A stretch of DNA of 64,000 bases from Anaerolineales bacterium (GTDB taxonomy: Bacteria > Chloroflexota > Anaerolineae > Anaerolineales > Villigracilaceae): the NCBI GenBank assembly GCA_030583905.1, contig CP129481.1, forward strand, positions 1,426,001 through 1,490,000, read 5' to 3'. Of the stretch, positions 25,768 to 35,410 are shown piece by piece. The notes under the pieces were generated by a model. That model was given only the letters and a program-made list of their open reading frames with translations. It was not told the DNA's origin and ran no database searches. Each line of letters starts with the position of its first letter. The stretch's first letter is position 1. A program made the position numbers and the translations under genes.

Positions 25768-28173
25768 CTACGAATACTGCAAACTCTCGCGCACACTCAT
25801 CCGCGCGGCTTGACGGGCAGGCACCCACGAAGCGGAAATGGAGATGACCAAAATCATCGCGAGCCAGATGAACACGGCGGGGGTGTTGAAAGCGTAATCC
25901 AAATCTATATCGAGCATGGTCTGACCGAGCGCGCGGGCGAGCGGTGCGGCGATGACATAGGCGAGGGGGATGGATACCAACCAACTGACCAACCCCTGCA
26001 AGATGCCTTCCATGATGAAGATGGTCATCATCTGGCGGTTGTTCGCACCGATGGAGCGCATCACACCGATCTCGCGCTGCCGTTCCATCACGCTGATGCC
26101 GAGCGCCCATCAAGCCGATGCCGCCGACGGTGGCGACCAGCATTGCCAAGCCGAGGAACATGCCGATCATCGATTGAAACTGGTTGTTGGCGTAATCGCG
26201 TTCTTCAAAGACCACACTGGTGGTGTATAGATCGATGGATTTGTCTTCGGCTTCGTACACTGCACGTAGGTCGTCAGAGAGTTGCTTGATGTCGCTGGTC
26301 ATTGTGCGGTCGGTCTGGATGTAAATTTGCGTGCCTTCATCCTGCACGCCTGTCGCGTCATAGACCGCTTCGAGCGGCGCATAAATGGCTTCGATGACAA
26401 AGCCGCCGCCATAGACCACGCGATACGTGCCGATCACTTCCCATTCCGAGTTGCCGAGTTCGCCCAAATTCAAGTTGATGGTATCGCCGACTGCGATGTT
26501 ATTTTTCTCCGCCGTCTCGCCGCTCAACACGATCACATTCCCGTCGCCCGCTTCGAACCAGCGTCCACTGGTGATGATGGGTTGGTAGAGTCCGCTTTCA
26601 GCGGGGAGTCCGATCAATTGGGCACCCAGCCCCGCGGAGTCCTGGAGGCGTTCGCCTGCGCGCAGGATGGTCGCGTTGCGGCTGAACCACACTTCGGCGG
26701 CGGTCACGCCTTCCACATCCAATGCGGTTTGCACCAAATCTTCACTCGGCTGGTTGCGCGTGAAGCCAATGCGGAAGTCATATCCGCGCCGCGCCATGTC
26801 GTTGTCAAGTGTCAGCGTGGTGGACGAGATCAGACTCATCACGATCAGGAACATCACGCCTGCGGTGGATAAAACCAACAACGTCAGGATGAGACGACCC
26901 TTGCGGCGGAACATGTTGCCGAGTGCCGCGGCATACGGTGTGGATAAGAACACGCTTCCGACTCGCTCATCGAGCCTGTCCAGCCCATTCGAGCCGAAGT
27001 CTCCGCCGATGCCGTAACTTGCAATCGCTTCGCGGACCGTGATGCGCGCGCCCTTGAAAATCGGAATCAGCGCGGCGAGCGCAGGCGCGATCAACGCAGC
27101 GATGACTTGATAAGTGATGGCGCGAGTGGAGAATTCAAAGGTCGGGTAATCGATATTGAAGAGAATTAAAACCAACGCGTCATGCCGTAGGCGAATGCCA
27201 TGCCCAACGGAAGCGAGACAATCAACGCCAGTACGCCATACACGAACACTTCCACGAGATAGATGCGTGCCACCACACTTGAACGTCCGCCAATGGATTT
27301 GAGGATGCCGATCTGGTCGGTCTGCTGGGTGATGATGGCAGTCATGGTGTTGAGCACCAGCACCACGCTCAAAAAGAGCGAGACGATTGCCATGATCTGC
27401 AAGATGAGATTGACGCCTTCCACGAACATGCGCCCCCAGTGGCGGTCGGGATCTTGATACAGTGTGACGATCACGCCCAAACCTTGCTCGCCCAACCGTT
27501 CGCCGATGTCGCCCGCGATCTCCTGTGCGCGTTCGAGGCTGTACTCGTCCACGCGCACCAATAATTGACCGTATTGCCCTTCAGGAATGCCAAACTCTTC
27601 CAAGCCTTCGGCGCTGACAAAGAAATGCGCCTGTCCGCCAAACTGCGGCGGCTGGACGAAGGGATGGCGAATCTGGCTTTGCACGGTGAACGAGGTCGGC
27701 TCACCGTCAATTTCAAAAGTGACATCGTCGCCAATCTCAATGCCGAAGTATTGACCCGTTAGGCATTCCATGCCCAAGTCCAAGCCTGTCGGGTAGCCGC
27801 CTTCCTTCAACACGAACTGGTCATAGACCTGTTCGTCGTAATCGCGCATGACCAGCGTGCTAAGTTTCCACGGCTCGTCGTCGCTGGTGCGGTAGCGGAC
27901 GGAAATTTGGTTGACGGGGTCAATGTCTTCCACACCTTCGATGGTCTTCAAATCGTCCACGATGTCTGCATCCACGAAGTTGCGCAGAATAATGTTGACA
28001 TGTGATGGGTTGACGTCACGATGCGAAGCATCCATGCCGCTGAGCAGCAAGTCCACCATGCCGAAGATGCCGCCGATGGCGAACACGCCCGAAGCGATGC
28101 TGAGAATTACCAACAGCGTGCGCCCGCGGCTCTTCCACAGATCGAACCAGACTTTATGCCAGATCACGCTCAT
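25768..28173 (-). pseudogene. FtsX/MacB-type ABC permease broken by two frameshifts
   Basis: One permease of about 800 residues can be rebuilt from three frames: 28173 to 27166 (N-terminal membrane segment VIWHKVWFDLWKSRGRT, extracellular domain, LVLNTMTAIITQQTDQIGIL), 27175 to about 26100 (second MacB-like half) and about 26100 to 25768 (ERQREIGVMRSIGANNRQM, ending RMSVRESLQYS). The first break is a missing T in a run near 27168-27171. The second, near 26100-26106, needs one base fewer or two more. Permeases of this type act with an ATPase to move substrates out of the membrane or drive periplasmic work. Decay is likely real because the ATPase is broken too, but indels in simple runs can also be sequencing errors. 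Confidence 0.8.
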
Positions 28174-28176
28174 GCC

Positions 28177-28828
28177 CTATCCTTCACACGGACCGTCGTG
28201 CGCGATCAGCCCATTGCGCACGACCACGCGGCGCGGAGTTTGGCAGGCGAGTTCGTCATTGTGCGTCACCATCACGAGCGTTTTGCCCTGATCCACAAGA
28301 TGGCTGAAGAGATTGAGCACATCATCGCTGGTTTGCGCGTCGAGGTTGCCCGTCGGTTCGTCTGCAACGATGAGCGGCGGGTCGTTGGCAAGCGCGCGCA
28401 ATGGCGGCGCGTTGTTGCTGTCCGCCTGAGACGTTGCCAGGCAATTTCTGCGCCTGATCCGCCAAGCCGACCAGTTCCAGCAGGTGCATGGCACGTTCAC
28501 GGCGCTGCTTCTTCGGCAGGGAGTTGGCAAAGTCCATCGGCAAAATGATGTTTTGCAATAAGTTCAATGAAGGCAATAATTGAAAGAATTGAAAGACGAT
28601 GCCCACCTGCGTCCCCCGCCAGATCGATAACTGCTCTTCGTTCATGGCATGGATGGGCGTGCCGTTCACGTACACTTCGCCGCTGGTGGGATGGTCGATA
28701 CCCGTGATCATGTTCAATAGCGTGGACTTGCCATTGCCCGACGGTCCCACAATGGCGAGAAATTCGCCGCGCATGGCTTGCAGCGACACGCCCTTTAAAA
28801 CACTAACCTTCCATGGGAACGCCTGCAA
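28177..28828 (-). pseudogene. ABC transporter ATP-binding protein (LolD/MacB type), frameshifted and N-terminally short
   Basis: The first frame (28828 leftwards) has Walker A in [15 protein letters not shown], the Q-loop in [12 protein letters not shown] and the signature [14 protein letters not shown]. Right after that, near 28390, the frame is lost by an apparent loss of two bases in a GCGCGC run. The Walker [10 protein letters not shown] and the switch region VMVTHNDELA continue in another frame to the stop at 28177. The N-terminus begins only some 15 residues before the first strand block, so it also looks cut. It lies four bases before the broken permease and would have been its partner. 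Confidence 0.8.
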
Positions 28829-28867
28829 AAGATGTTCAAATAAGCGGCGTTTCTACTGGGGTACCAC

Positions 28868-28905
28868 AAGGACTTGTCCACGCATGACCAAGTCCTTGTT
28901 TTTTT
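28868..28905 (+). terminator. Orphan intrinsic terminator on the plus strand
   Basis: Stem AAGGACTTG (28868-28876) with CAAGTCCTT (28889-28897), then GTTTTTTTG. It faces the plus direction, yet no plus-strand gene ends before it; the neighbour is the 5' end of the cut ATPase gene on the other strand. It suggests that a gene once ending here was deleted. Confidence 0.7.
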
Positions 28906-29201
28906 GATTGAGTTATTCGATCAATTTTAATGAGTAGACTCAATTTGTTTTCGAAATTTACACCTGTATATCAGATACGCACCCCGCCGGACAGATCCGA
29001 TTATGGTTGTGATGCAAAGAATTGAAGGTTGCGCGGAAAAAATTAAGTTTGTCTTACAAGATTGCTTATATGCTGATGTATAATATATGAATTGGACTTG
29101 AATAGGTTGAATTCCGCAGGCGTTAGTGAGACACCCTGCTTCAATGCAGCAGGCGTACATTCTGGGTAAAGCGGTTGATTTAAATTTAGCAAGGGATAAC
29201 G
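28906..29201. other. Intergenic stretch upstream of the cyclase gene
   Basis: AT-rich. It contains a TATAAT at about 29086 without a good -35, and a small hairpin (CCTGCT / AGCAGG near 29142-29160). No gene seen. Confidence 0.4.
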
Positions 29202-32200
29202 ATGTCCATCCACGCTTACCTTCCGCAAGACAGATTACGCGCGATCACGAATGGTGTCTCACTGCCTGATCGGACATCAGGGTCGGCGTTATTCACAGAC
29301 ATTTCAGGCTTCACAGCGTTGACCGAATCCCTGCGCGAAAAATTTGGTGCAAGACAAGGCGCGGAAGAATTGACCAAGCAATTGGATTCGGTGTATTCTG
29401 CGTTGATTGCCGGGGTCGAGAGGTATGGCGGGAGTGTGATCGGCTTCGCAGGGGATTCGATGTTATGTTGGTTCGATAAATCGGAGGATGGAGATTGGGG
29501 ATCAGAACGTAGAGCTTCGAGTTGTGCATTTGCGATGCAAGAATCGATCAGGGAATTTCCTGCTTTGGCATTGAAGGTTTGTATTGCCAGCGGAGATGCG
29601 AGGCGATTCGTTGTGGGTGATCAGACGATACAACGAATTGACATATTGGCAGGTGCTACAGTAGTACGGACAGCCACAGGCGAAGGTCTGGCAAACAAAG
29701 GTGATGTATTGCTCGATGAAGGGACAGCAAATGCGCTGGGCGAAACGATCCAGATCAAGGAGTGGCGAAATGCCGAAGGAAGTGGCGAGAAATTTGCAGT
29801 GACCGGGAGGGGGGAGGCGGGAGAGATGGATCAGATCCATGAACAGAATGTTTTTGGCGCAGAAACGCAAAGTGCGGCACCTATATTACACGCCTTGAAA
29901 CCGTATGTGCATCGAGCCGTGTACGAACGCGAGACTTCCGGACAGGGACAATTCATGAACGAGTTCCGTCCGTGTGCGGCGTTGTTTGTTCGTTTTACAG
30001 GCATTGACTACGATTCAGAGTCAGCAGAGTCGGAATTGGATCATTTTATTCGCAGTGTTCAATTGACAGCAAGCCGTTATGAAGGCGTGTTGATAGATAT
30101 CACCATCGGAGATAAGGGTAGTTATGCCTATATCAACTTTGGGGCGGTGAATACGCATGAGGACGACCCCCGCCGCGCGGTGAAGGCGGCGTTGGAACTG
30201 CGGAACAAGACCGATCTTCGGCTGCAGATGAGTATTACACGTGGGGTGATGCTGGCAGGCGCCTACGGCGGAAAAACCCGCAAGACGTTTGGCGCGTTGG
30301 GCGATGATGTCAATCTCGCGGCGAGACTGATGACCACTGCCAGGGAAAATGAAATATTGTTAAGCAGTCACGTATACAAGGCGGTCAATGAGTATTTCAC
30401 TTTTGAAGCGCGCCCTGCGGTGATGGTAAAAGGAAAATCCAAGCCCATTCCTTTATATCAGTTGATGGGCGAAAGCCGGCGGCGAGCCGTGCGCTTGCAG
30501 GAGCCGAGTTACTCCCTGCCGATGGTGGGACGGCAGGCTGAGCTGAAACGCATCGAGCAGAAGCTCGATCTGGCAAAAGAAGGTAAGTGCCAGGTGATCG
30601 GCATCGTGGCGGAGGCAGGCTTGGGCAAGTCCCGACTCGTGGCGGAGGTAATCCGCAGCGCGAGAAAAAAAGGATTCGTCGGCTTCGGTGGTGCGTGTCA
30701 ATCTGACGGTTTGACATCCCCGTATCTTGCATGGAAAACGATTTGGAGCGCGTTCTTCGGAATCAACCCCGATGCCTCTTTGGAGAAACAGGTCCGCATA
30801 TTGGAAAGGGAACTGGGTGAGCATGCCCCCGACCGAATGGAAGCCCTGCCCCTGCTTGGACCGATATTGAATCTCGATATCCCCGATAACGACTTTACGC
30901 GTAACCTCGAACCTGAGCAACGCAAGAACATATTAACTACTTTGTTGCGGAATTGCCTCAGCGCCGCCACCAGGTCCGAACCGATCCTGATCGTGGTGGA
31001 AGACTTGCACTGGGTGGATGCGCTATCACACGACCTGCTCGAAGCATTGGCAAAGGCGCTGGTGGATTGCCCCATTTGTTTTGTGCTGGCATATCGCCCG
31101 CCCCAATTGATGCGCCTGCAAGCGCCGCGCATCGAAGCCCTGCCATACTTTACGAATATTGCATTGGATGAATTTACCCCTGCTGAAGGGGAACAAGCCA
31201 TCCGAGCAAAACTGGCGCAATTGTATCCCTCGCAAAGTGGGACTGTGCCGCCTCTTCTGGTAAAAAAATTGATGCAGCGCTCCCAGGGCAATCCGTTCTA
31301 TCTCGAGGAATTGCTCAACTATTTACGCGACCGTGGTCTCGACCCGCGCGATTCGACCGAATTGGACAAGATCGAACTTCCTGATAGTTTGCATACGCTC
31401 GTCCTGAGTCGTATCGACCAATTAAGCGAACACGAAAAAAACACCTTGCGTGCAGCGAGCATCATCGGGCGTTTCTTCCGCGCCGCCTGGTTGACGGGAT
31501 ACTATCCTGAACTGGGTGACCTGGTACATGTCAAAGCGGATCTGGATAAATTGGAATCGCTGGACATCACACCCTTGGATTCGGAACCGGAACTGGCGTA
31601 TCTGTTCAAACATATTGTCACACATGAAGTAACGTATGAAAGTCTGCCCTTCGCCCTGCGGGCGCAATTGCACGAACAGTTGGCAGTATATCTTGAACGC
31701 ATCGGCGCGCCAGTGGAGATGATTGCCCAGCATTACGGACGCAGCAACAACCAGGGCAAACAGCGCGAGTATTGGCTGAAGGCTGGGGACGCCGCGCATG
31801 AAGCATTTGCCAATGAAGCCGCGCTGGATTACTACGAGCGGCTTTTTCCCCTGTTAAGCGAACCAGGAGAGCAAGCCAGTTTATATCTCAAGCGGGCGGA
31901 AGCCTACTATGGCAGGGGACGGCTCGCTGAAGCGCGGGAAAATTTAACATTGGGGTTGAATTTGATCGGTCGACCATTGCCGTCGACCGCTTTACAAATA
32001 CGAGTCGGGCTAATGGGGCAGGCACTGAAGCAATTCTGGCATCGCCTTTTGTTTGCGATCAATCCCATTCCGGACGATGCTGGGCAGGAGACAGAGATCA
32101 ATAAAGATGATTTGGATTTGTTGCGCGCATATGAACTCCTGATATTTATTGATACACTGGCAAATAAGATAGGTCCTATTGACTATTATCTCGGTATGAA

Positions 32201-33242
32201 AATTCTCAATATGGCGGAGTCAGCCCGGCAAAAATCGCCGACTCTGGCAAGAGCTTATGCCATCCTGGCGCTGGGCTTTGGCGTGATGCCAATACCCATG
32301 CATGCCCTGGCGCAGGCTTATTTCCGCCGGGCGCGCGCCGTATTGACCAGGCTGGATCATTTGTACACTCAGGCTTTTGTCCATTGGAGAGAAGGCCAAT
32401 ATGCGCTCAATAACGGAAAATGGGAAGATGGCGAAAAAGCCTACCAGCAGGCGCTGGAAATCAGCGATCGGCTGGGGGATCGCCGCAATTGGGCTTTTGC
32501 GCTCATAAACCAGGGGAGACTCGCTCATTTTCGAGGTCAATTTGAACTGTCCATCAAGCGGTGCGCAGACGTTTATCAAAATGGACTGGCAAGGAATCAT
32601 TTGGAACATCAGGCATGGGGGTTGAACGGTCAAGCCGTGAGTTTATTCCACCTCGGGAAAACAAACCAGGCTGCCGAACTGCTGGAAAAAGCGTTGGCGT
32701 TGTACACCTTGATCACCGATTCGGGGACGGCAGAACAATCGACCCTGGGAACACTCGCCGCTGTATATTTACGGAAAGGTGAACTTGAGAAAGCCCGTAA
32801 CGCCGCCGATAAAACCGCCCGATTGCTGAGGCAGGCTTCTGTTCGTATCGCTCCATCCTTCGATTCCTATAGTAATGTTGCACATGTATATTTGGCGCTG
32901 TGGGAAAATTCGGGAACCCAACGCGAAAAATCCGAGATGAAAGCGCTCGCGAAGCAAGCCCTTGATGCATTGCACAAATTTGCACGGACGTATCCCATTG
33001 CCAGAGCCCGGTCATTATTATGGCAGGGACTGTACGATTGGCTGGATGGAAAACCGCGCAGCGCACAAAAGAACTGGCAAAAGAGTCTGTCGGCGGCGCA
33101 AAAAATGTCCATGCCGTATGATGAGGCGCTGGTTTATCGCGAGATTGGGCGGCACGCCGCCGGTTCAGAACGGGACCTCAATCTGGCTCGCGCCAACGAG
33201 ATCTTTGGGCGGCTGGGAGTCGTGTTGACTGTCGAAAACTAA
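29202..33242 (+). CDS. Two-domain class III nucleotidyl cyclase with AAA ATPase and TPR domains (sAC-like)
   Basis: 1346 residues. The first cyclase domain (about 25-190) has both metal-binding Asp residues, Asp33 in ALFTDISGFTAL and Asp85 in GFAGDSMLCWF, but no transition-state Asn/Arg. The second (about 255-430) lacks the first Asp (LFVRFTGID) but has Asn371 and Arg375 in DDVNLAARLM. Together they can form one active site, as in mammalian soluble adenylyl cyclase. An AAA/NACHT-like ATPase follows (Walker A VAEAGLGKSRL, Walker B ILIVVEDLHWVD), then about 480 residues of TPR-like helices. It should make cAMP (or cGMP) in the cytoplasm in response to a signal sensed by the TPR part. AAGGGA precedes the ATG. 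Confidence 0.9.
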   Translation: MSIHAYLPQDRLRAITNGVSLPDRTSGSALFTDISGFTALTESLREKFGARQGAEELTKQLDSVYSALIAGVERYGGSVIGFAGDSMLCWFDKSEDGDWGSERRASSCAFAMQESIREFPALALKVCIASGDARRFVVGDQTIQRIDILAGATVVRTATGEGLANKGDVLLDEGTANALGETIQIKEWRNAEGSGEKFAVTGRGEAGEMDQIHEQNVFGAETQSAAPILHALKPYVHRAVYERETSGQGQFMNEFRPCAALFVRFTGIDYDSESAESELDHFIRSVQLTASRYEGVLIDITIGDKGSYAYINFGAVNTHEDDPRRAVKAALELRNKTDLRLQMSITRGVMLAGAYGGKTRKTFGALGDDVNLAARLMTTARENEILLSSHVYKAVNEYFTFEARPAVMVKGKSKPIPLYQLMGESRRRAVRLQEPSYSLPMVGRQAELKRIEQKLDLAKEGKCQVIGIVAEAGLGKSRLVAEVIRSARKKGFVGFGGACQSDGLTSPYLAWKTIWSAFFGINPDASLEKQVRILERELGEHAPDRMEALPLLGPILNLDIPDNDFTRNLEPEQRKNILTTLLRNCLSAATRSEPILIVVEDLHWVDALSHDLLEALAKALVDCPICFVLAYRPPQLMRLQAPRIEALPYFTNIALDEFTPAEGEQAIRAKLAQLYPSQSGTVPPLLVKKLMQRSQGNPFYLEELLNYLRDRGLDPRDSTELDKIELPDSLHTLVLSRIDQLSEHEKNTLRAASIIGRFFRAAWLTGYYPELGDLVHVKADLDKLESLDITPLDSEPELAYLFKHIVTHEVTYESLPFALRAQLHEQLAVYLERIGAPVEMIAQHYGRSNNQGKQREYWLKAGDAAHEAFANEAALDYYERLFPLLSEPGEQASLYLKRAEAYYGRGRLAEARENLTLGLNLIGRPLPSTALQIRVGLMGQALKQFWHRLLFAINPIPDDAGQETEINKDDLDLLRAYELLIFIDTLANKIGPIDYYLGMKILNMAESARQKSPTLARAYAILALGFGVMPIPMHALAQAYFRRARAVLTRLDHLYTQAFVHWREGQYALNNGKWEDGEKAYQQALEISDRLGDRRNWAFALINQGRLAHFRGQFELSIKRCADVYQNGLARNHLEHQAWGLNGQAVSLFHLGKTNQAAELLEKALALYTLITDSGTAEQSTLGTLAAVYLRKGELEKARNAADKTARLLRQASVRIAPSFDSYSNVAHVYLALWENSGTQREKSEMKALAKQALDALHKFARTYPIARARSLLWQGLYDWLDGKPRSAQKNWQKSLSAAQKMSMPYDEALVYREIGRHAAGSERDLNLARANEIFGRLGVVLTVEN

Positions 33243-33343
33243 TACTGAAGCAAGCGTTCCACTTGGCAATCGTCTTTAAAACGCGGCAGAACAGTCTCAT
33301 TTCTTTTAAATCCTGAATTGTCAATCTGAGAGGAGTTTATAGT

Positions 33344-35140
33344 ATGAAGTTTTCCGACTTTTCCTGTCCTGTGTACAAGCTGGGTGATACGAATTACGAA
33401 GATATTCGTTACCAGTACGCCACGACATCCCAGCCCAAGGCGAATATGTCTCCGGCAGCCATCATCTGCCCAAAATATCCCAACGCGGATCCCGATGTCG
33501 AGAAGGCGATCCGTTACGCTGCTGCCAATAACATTGCCATTGCCGTGCGCACGGGTGGACATGCCTATTCAGGCACCTCGTCAACCACGTCCAACAATAT
33601 CCAACTCGATTTGAGCGAAGCGTACAACGATTGGGATTACGATGCGAAGACCGGCTTGCTCCGTGTTGGCATCAGTCACTCATTACAGGAACTCAACACA
33701 AAGTTGAGAGAAAAAGGGCTCTTCATGCCGACCGGTCAATGCTACGATGTCCACGTCGGCGGCCATGCGCAGACGGGCGGTTATGGTCAGTTATCCCGGG
33801 CGTTTGGTCTTTTCAGCGACCAAATTGTGTCCTTTGAGATATTCCTTGCAGATGGCACGAAGAAGACCATCAGTGTTGACAGCCCGGAGCAGGCGGACAA
33901 GGATCTGTTTTTTGCAGTTTTCGGCGGCGGACCCGGCAACTATGGCATTGTGACCCATATTACCATCCGCCCGTTTAAGGATTCGGACCACAAATACGCC
34001 CGTGCGTTCAAGCAAATCATTCCCTATGATGCAACGTTCGACCACAACATTTTGGTGCAGCTGTTCGACCTCGTACAGGAATGGGAAAATGCTCCAGGCG
34101 ACTATGATTTTTGCGTCACAGTGGCGGCAGGGGAGGATGACTTTATCGCGAATCGACTTGGACATGCTTCGAAGGACGACTTCATGATAAAGCATTTTGG
34201 AGACAAGAACGGCTCATCACCATTCGATGTCCTGATCGTCTACTTCCAATACTCGAACCTGGATAATAAACCCGACACATATGACCCGGCGTGGTGCAAC
34301 AAGATCGAGGCGGTCATCAGAACCGCAAACCATGGAGGCTCATGGTGGAAGCGGTTCAAGCTATGGGTTGAACAGATGATTCTCAGTCTTATCGTGAAGC
34401 GTGATAACAGCGAAATCACACCGATTTCGAAAAGTATCACGCAGCTATGGACCTTCGAGGGGACACGCGAGTTCAACTATCCCTTCCTGAAGTACGGTCA
34501 GGTCACGGACAAGGTTGCATCGCCCGATTGGTCAGAGTGGGCAGCGTCCCGTATCGATGAGATGATCGGCCGCAGTGAGGAAGGTCTCATGGTGTTTGTG
34601 CAATGCCAGAATTTCGGCGGCAGGAACTCGGCGGCGACCAGAAACGGCGGGCGCAAGCAGACCTCCTACGCATGGCGTAACACCACAGTCGGTTACAACC
34701 TCGATATTTTCTATAATCGCAACATGCCCAACGCACAAAAACATGCGCAGGATTGGCATAGCGGCAATCTTGCCGAGGGCGTTGGACCAAATGGCAAGTT
34801 CTCTACAACTGATCATCGCTGGTTTTGGGCAAGTCACGACAACACCAATATGCATAAGGTGTGGCAGTATTACTACTCTGAGGAGGATTATGCAAAGTGT
34901 TGCAAGATCAAAGCGGAGGTGGATCCCAATGGCGTATTCACCTCCAATACGTTTGTCGTAGGGTATCCCGATAGCGCGCCCAAGCATCATACCTTGAACG
35001 TTGCGCCGATTACTGAAACGATTATTACTGGCGAGCCCGAAGAGGTATTGGACGATGCCGCGTTCACTAAGGGGCACGCTGACCGCGCTAAGCAACGCGC
35101 AAAGGAGAAGGGCATCAATGTAACTAATTTTTTCCGGTGA
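33344..35140 (+). CDS. Berberine-bridge-type FAD oxidoreductase with bicovalent flavin
   Basis: 598 residues. The PCMH-type FAD domain is in the N-terminal half and the BBE motif (YYSEEDYAKCCKIKAEVDPN) at the C-terminus. His73 in RTGGHAYSGTS and Cys133 in TGQCYDVHVGGH stand where BBE-like enzymes bind FAD through both a histidyl and a cysteinyl bond. Such enzymes oxidise alcohols, sugars or alkaloid-like compounds with O2, or act as dehydrogenases. No signal peptide is seen, and the substrate cannot be told. The gene is preceded by GAGAGGAG and stands alone. A fragment of an unrelated methyltransferase gene lies right after it on the other strand. Confidence 0.88.
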   Translation: MKFSDFSCPVYKLGDTNYEDIRYQYATTSQPKANMSPAAIICPKYPNADPDVEKAIRYAAANNIAIAVRTGGHAYSGTSSTTSNNIQLDLSEAYNDWDYDAKTGLLRVGISHSLQELNTKLREKGLFMPTGQCYDVHVGGHAQTGGYGQLSRAFGLFSDQIVSFEIFLADGTKKTISVDSPEQADKDLFFAVFGGGPGNYGIVTHITIRPFKDSDHKYARAFKQIIPYDATFDHNILVQLFDLVQEWENAPGDYDFCVTVAAGEDDFIANRLGHASKDDFMIKHFGDKNGSSPFDVLIVYFQYSNLDNKPDTYDPAWCNKIEAVIRTANHGGSWWKRFKLWVEQMILSLIVKRDNSEITPISKSITQLWTFEGTREFNYPFLKYGQVTDKVASPDWSEWAASRIDEMIGRSEEGLMVFVQCQNFGGRNSAATRNGGRKQTSYAWRNTTVGYNLDIFYNRNMPNAQKHAQDWHSGNLAEGVGPNGKFSTTDHRWFWASHDNTNMHKVWQYYYSEEDYAKCCKIKAEVDPNGVFTSNTFVVGYPDSAPKHHTLNVAPITETIITGEPEEVLDDAAFTKGHADRAKQRAKEKGINVTNFFR

Positions 35141-35164
35141 AGCCTCGCAATATCTTTATGCCGA

Positions 35165-35313
35165 GCAACATACCACCTGTCCAGTGGGCAGAGTCGAGAA
35201 TGGTCGCTGTCAAACGGATGATACTGTATGGGGTATAGAACTCGCCCGCCCTTTTGTTGGCTGCGTTCACAAATTCCTTGATCAGGATTTTGTTCTCTAT
35301 GTGGTGGGGATAA
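35165..35313 (-). pseudogene. Remnant of a type I restriction methyltransferase (HsdM-like)
   Basis: The minus strand reads ENKILIKEFVNAANKRAGEF, YTPYSIIRLTATILDS and then TGGMLL. This matches the segment KxxGEFYTPxxVVRL...GSGGML that precedes and includes the AdoMet-binding motif of N6-adenine methyltransferases of the HsdM type, with the DPxCGS part missing. About 50 codons remain. Confidence 0.5.
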
Positions 35314-35410
35314 CAAAAAAAACGGCGTTCCGCAGGAAGTCTTGTTTTATGATATACATTCCATGGAAATTATCCGTGAAGAGTTCACTCTGTAAGCAAA
35401 GGAAGTAAAA

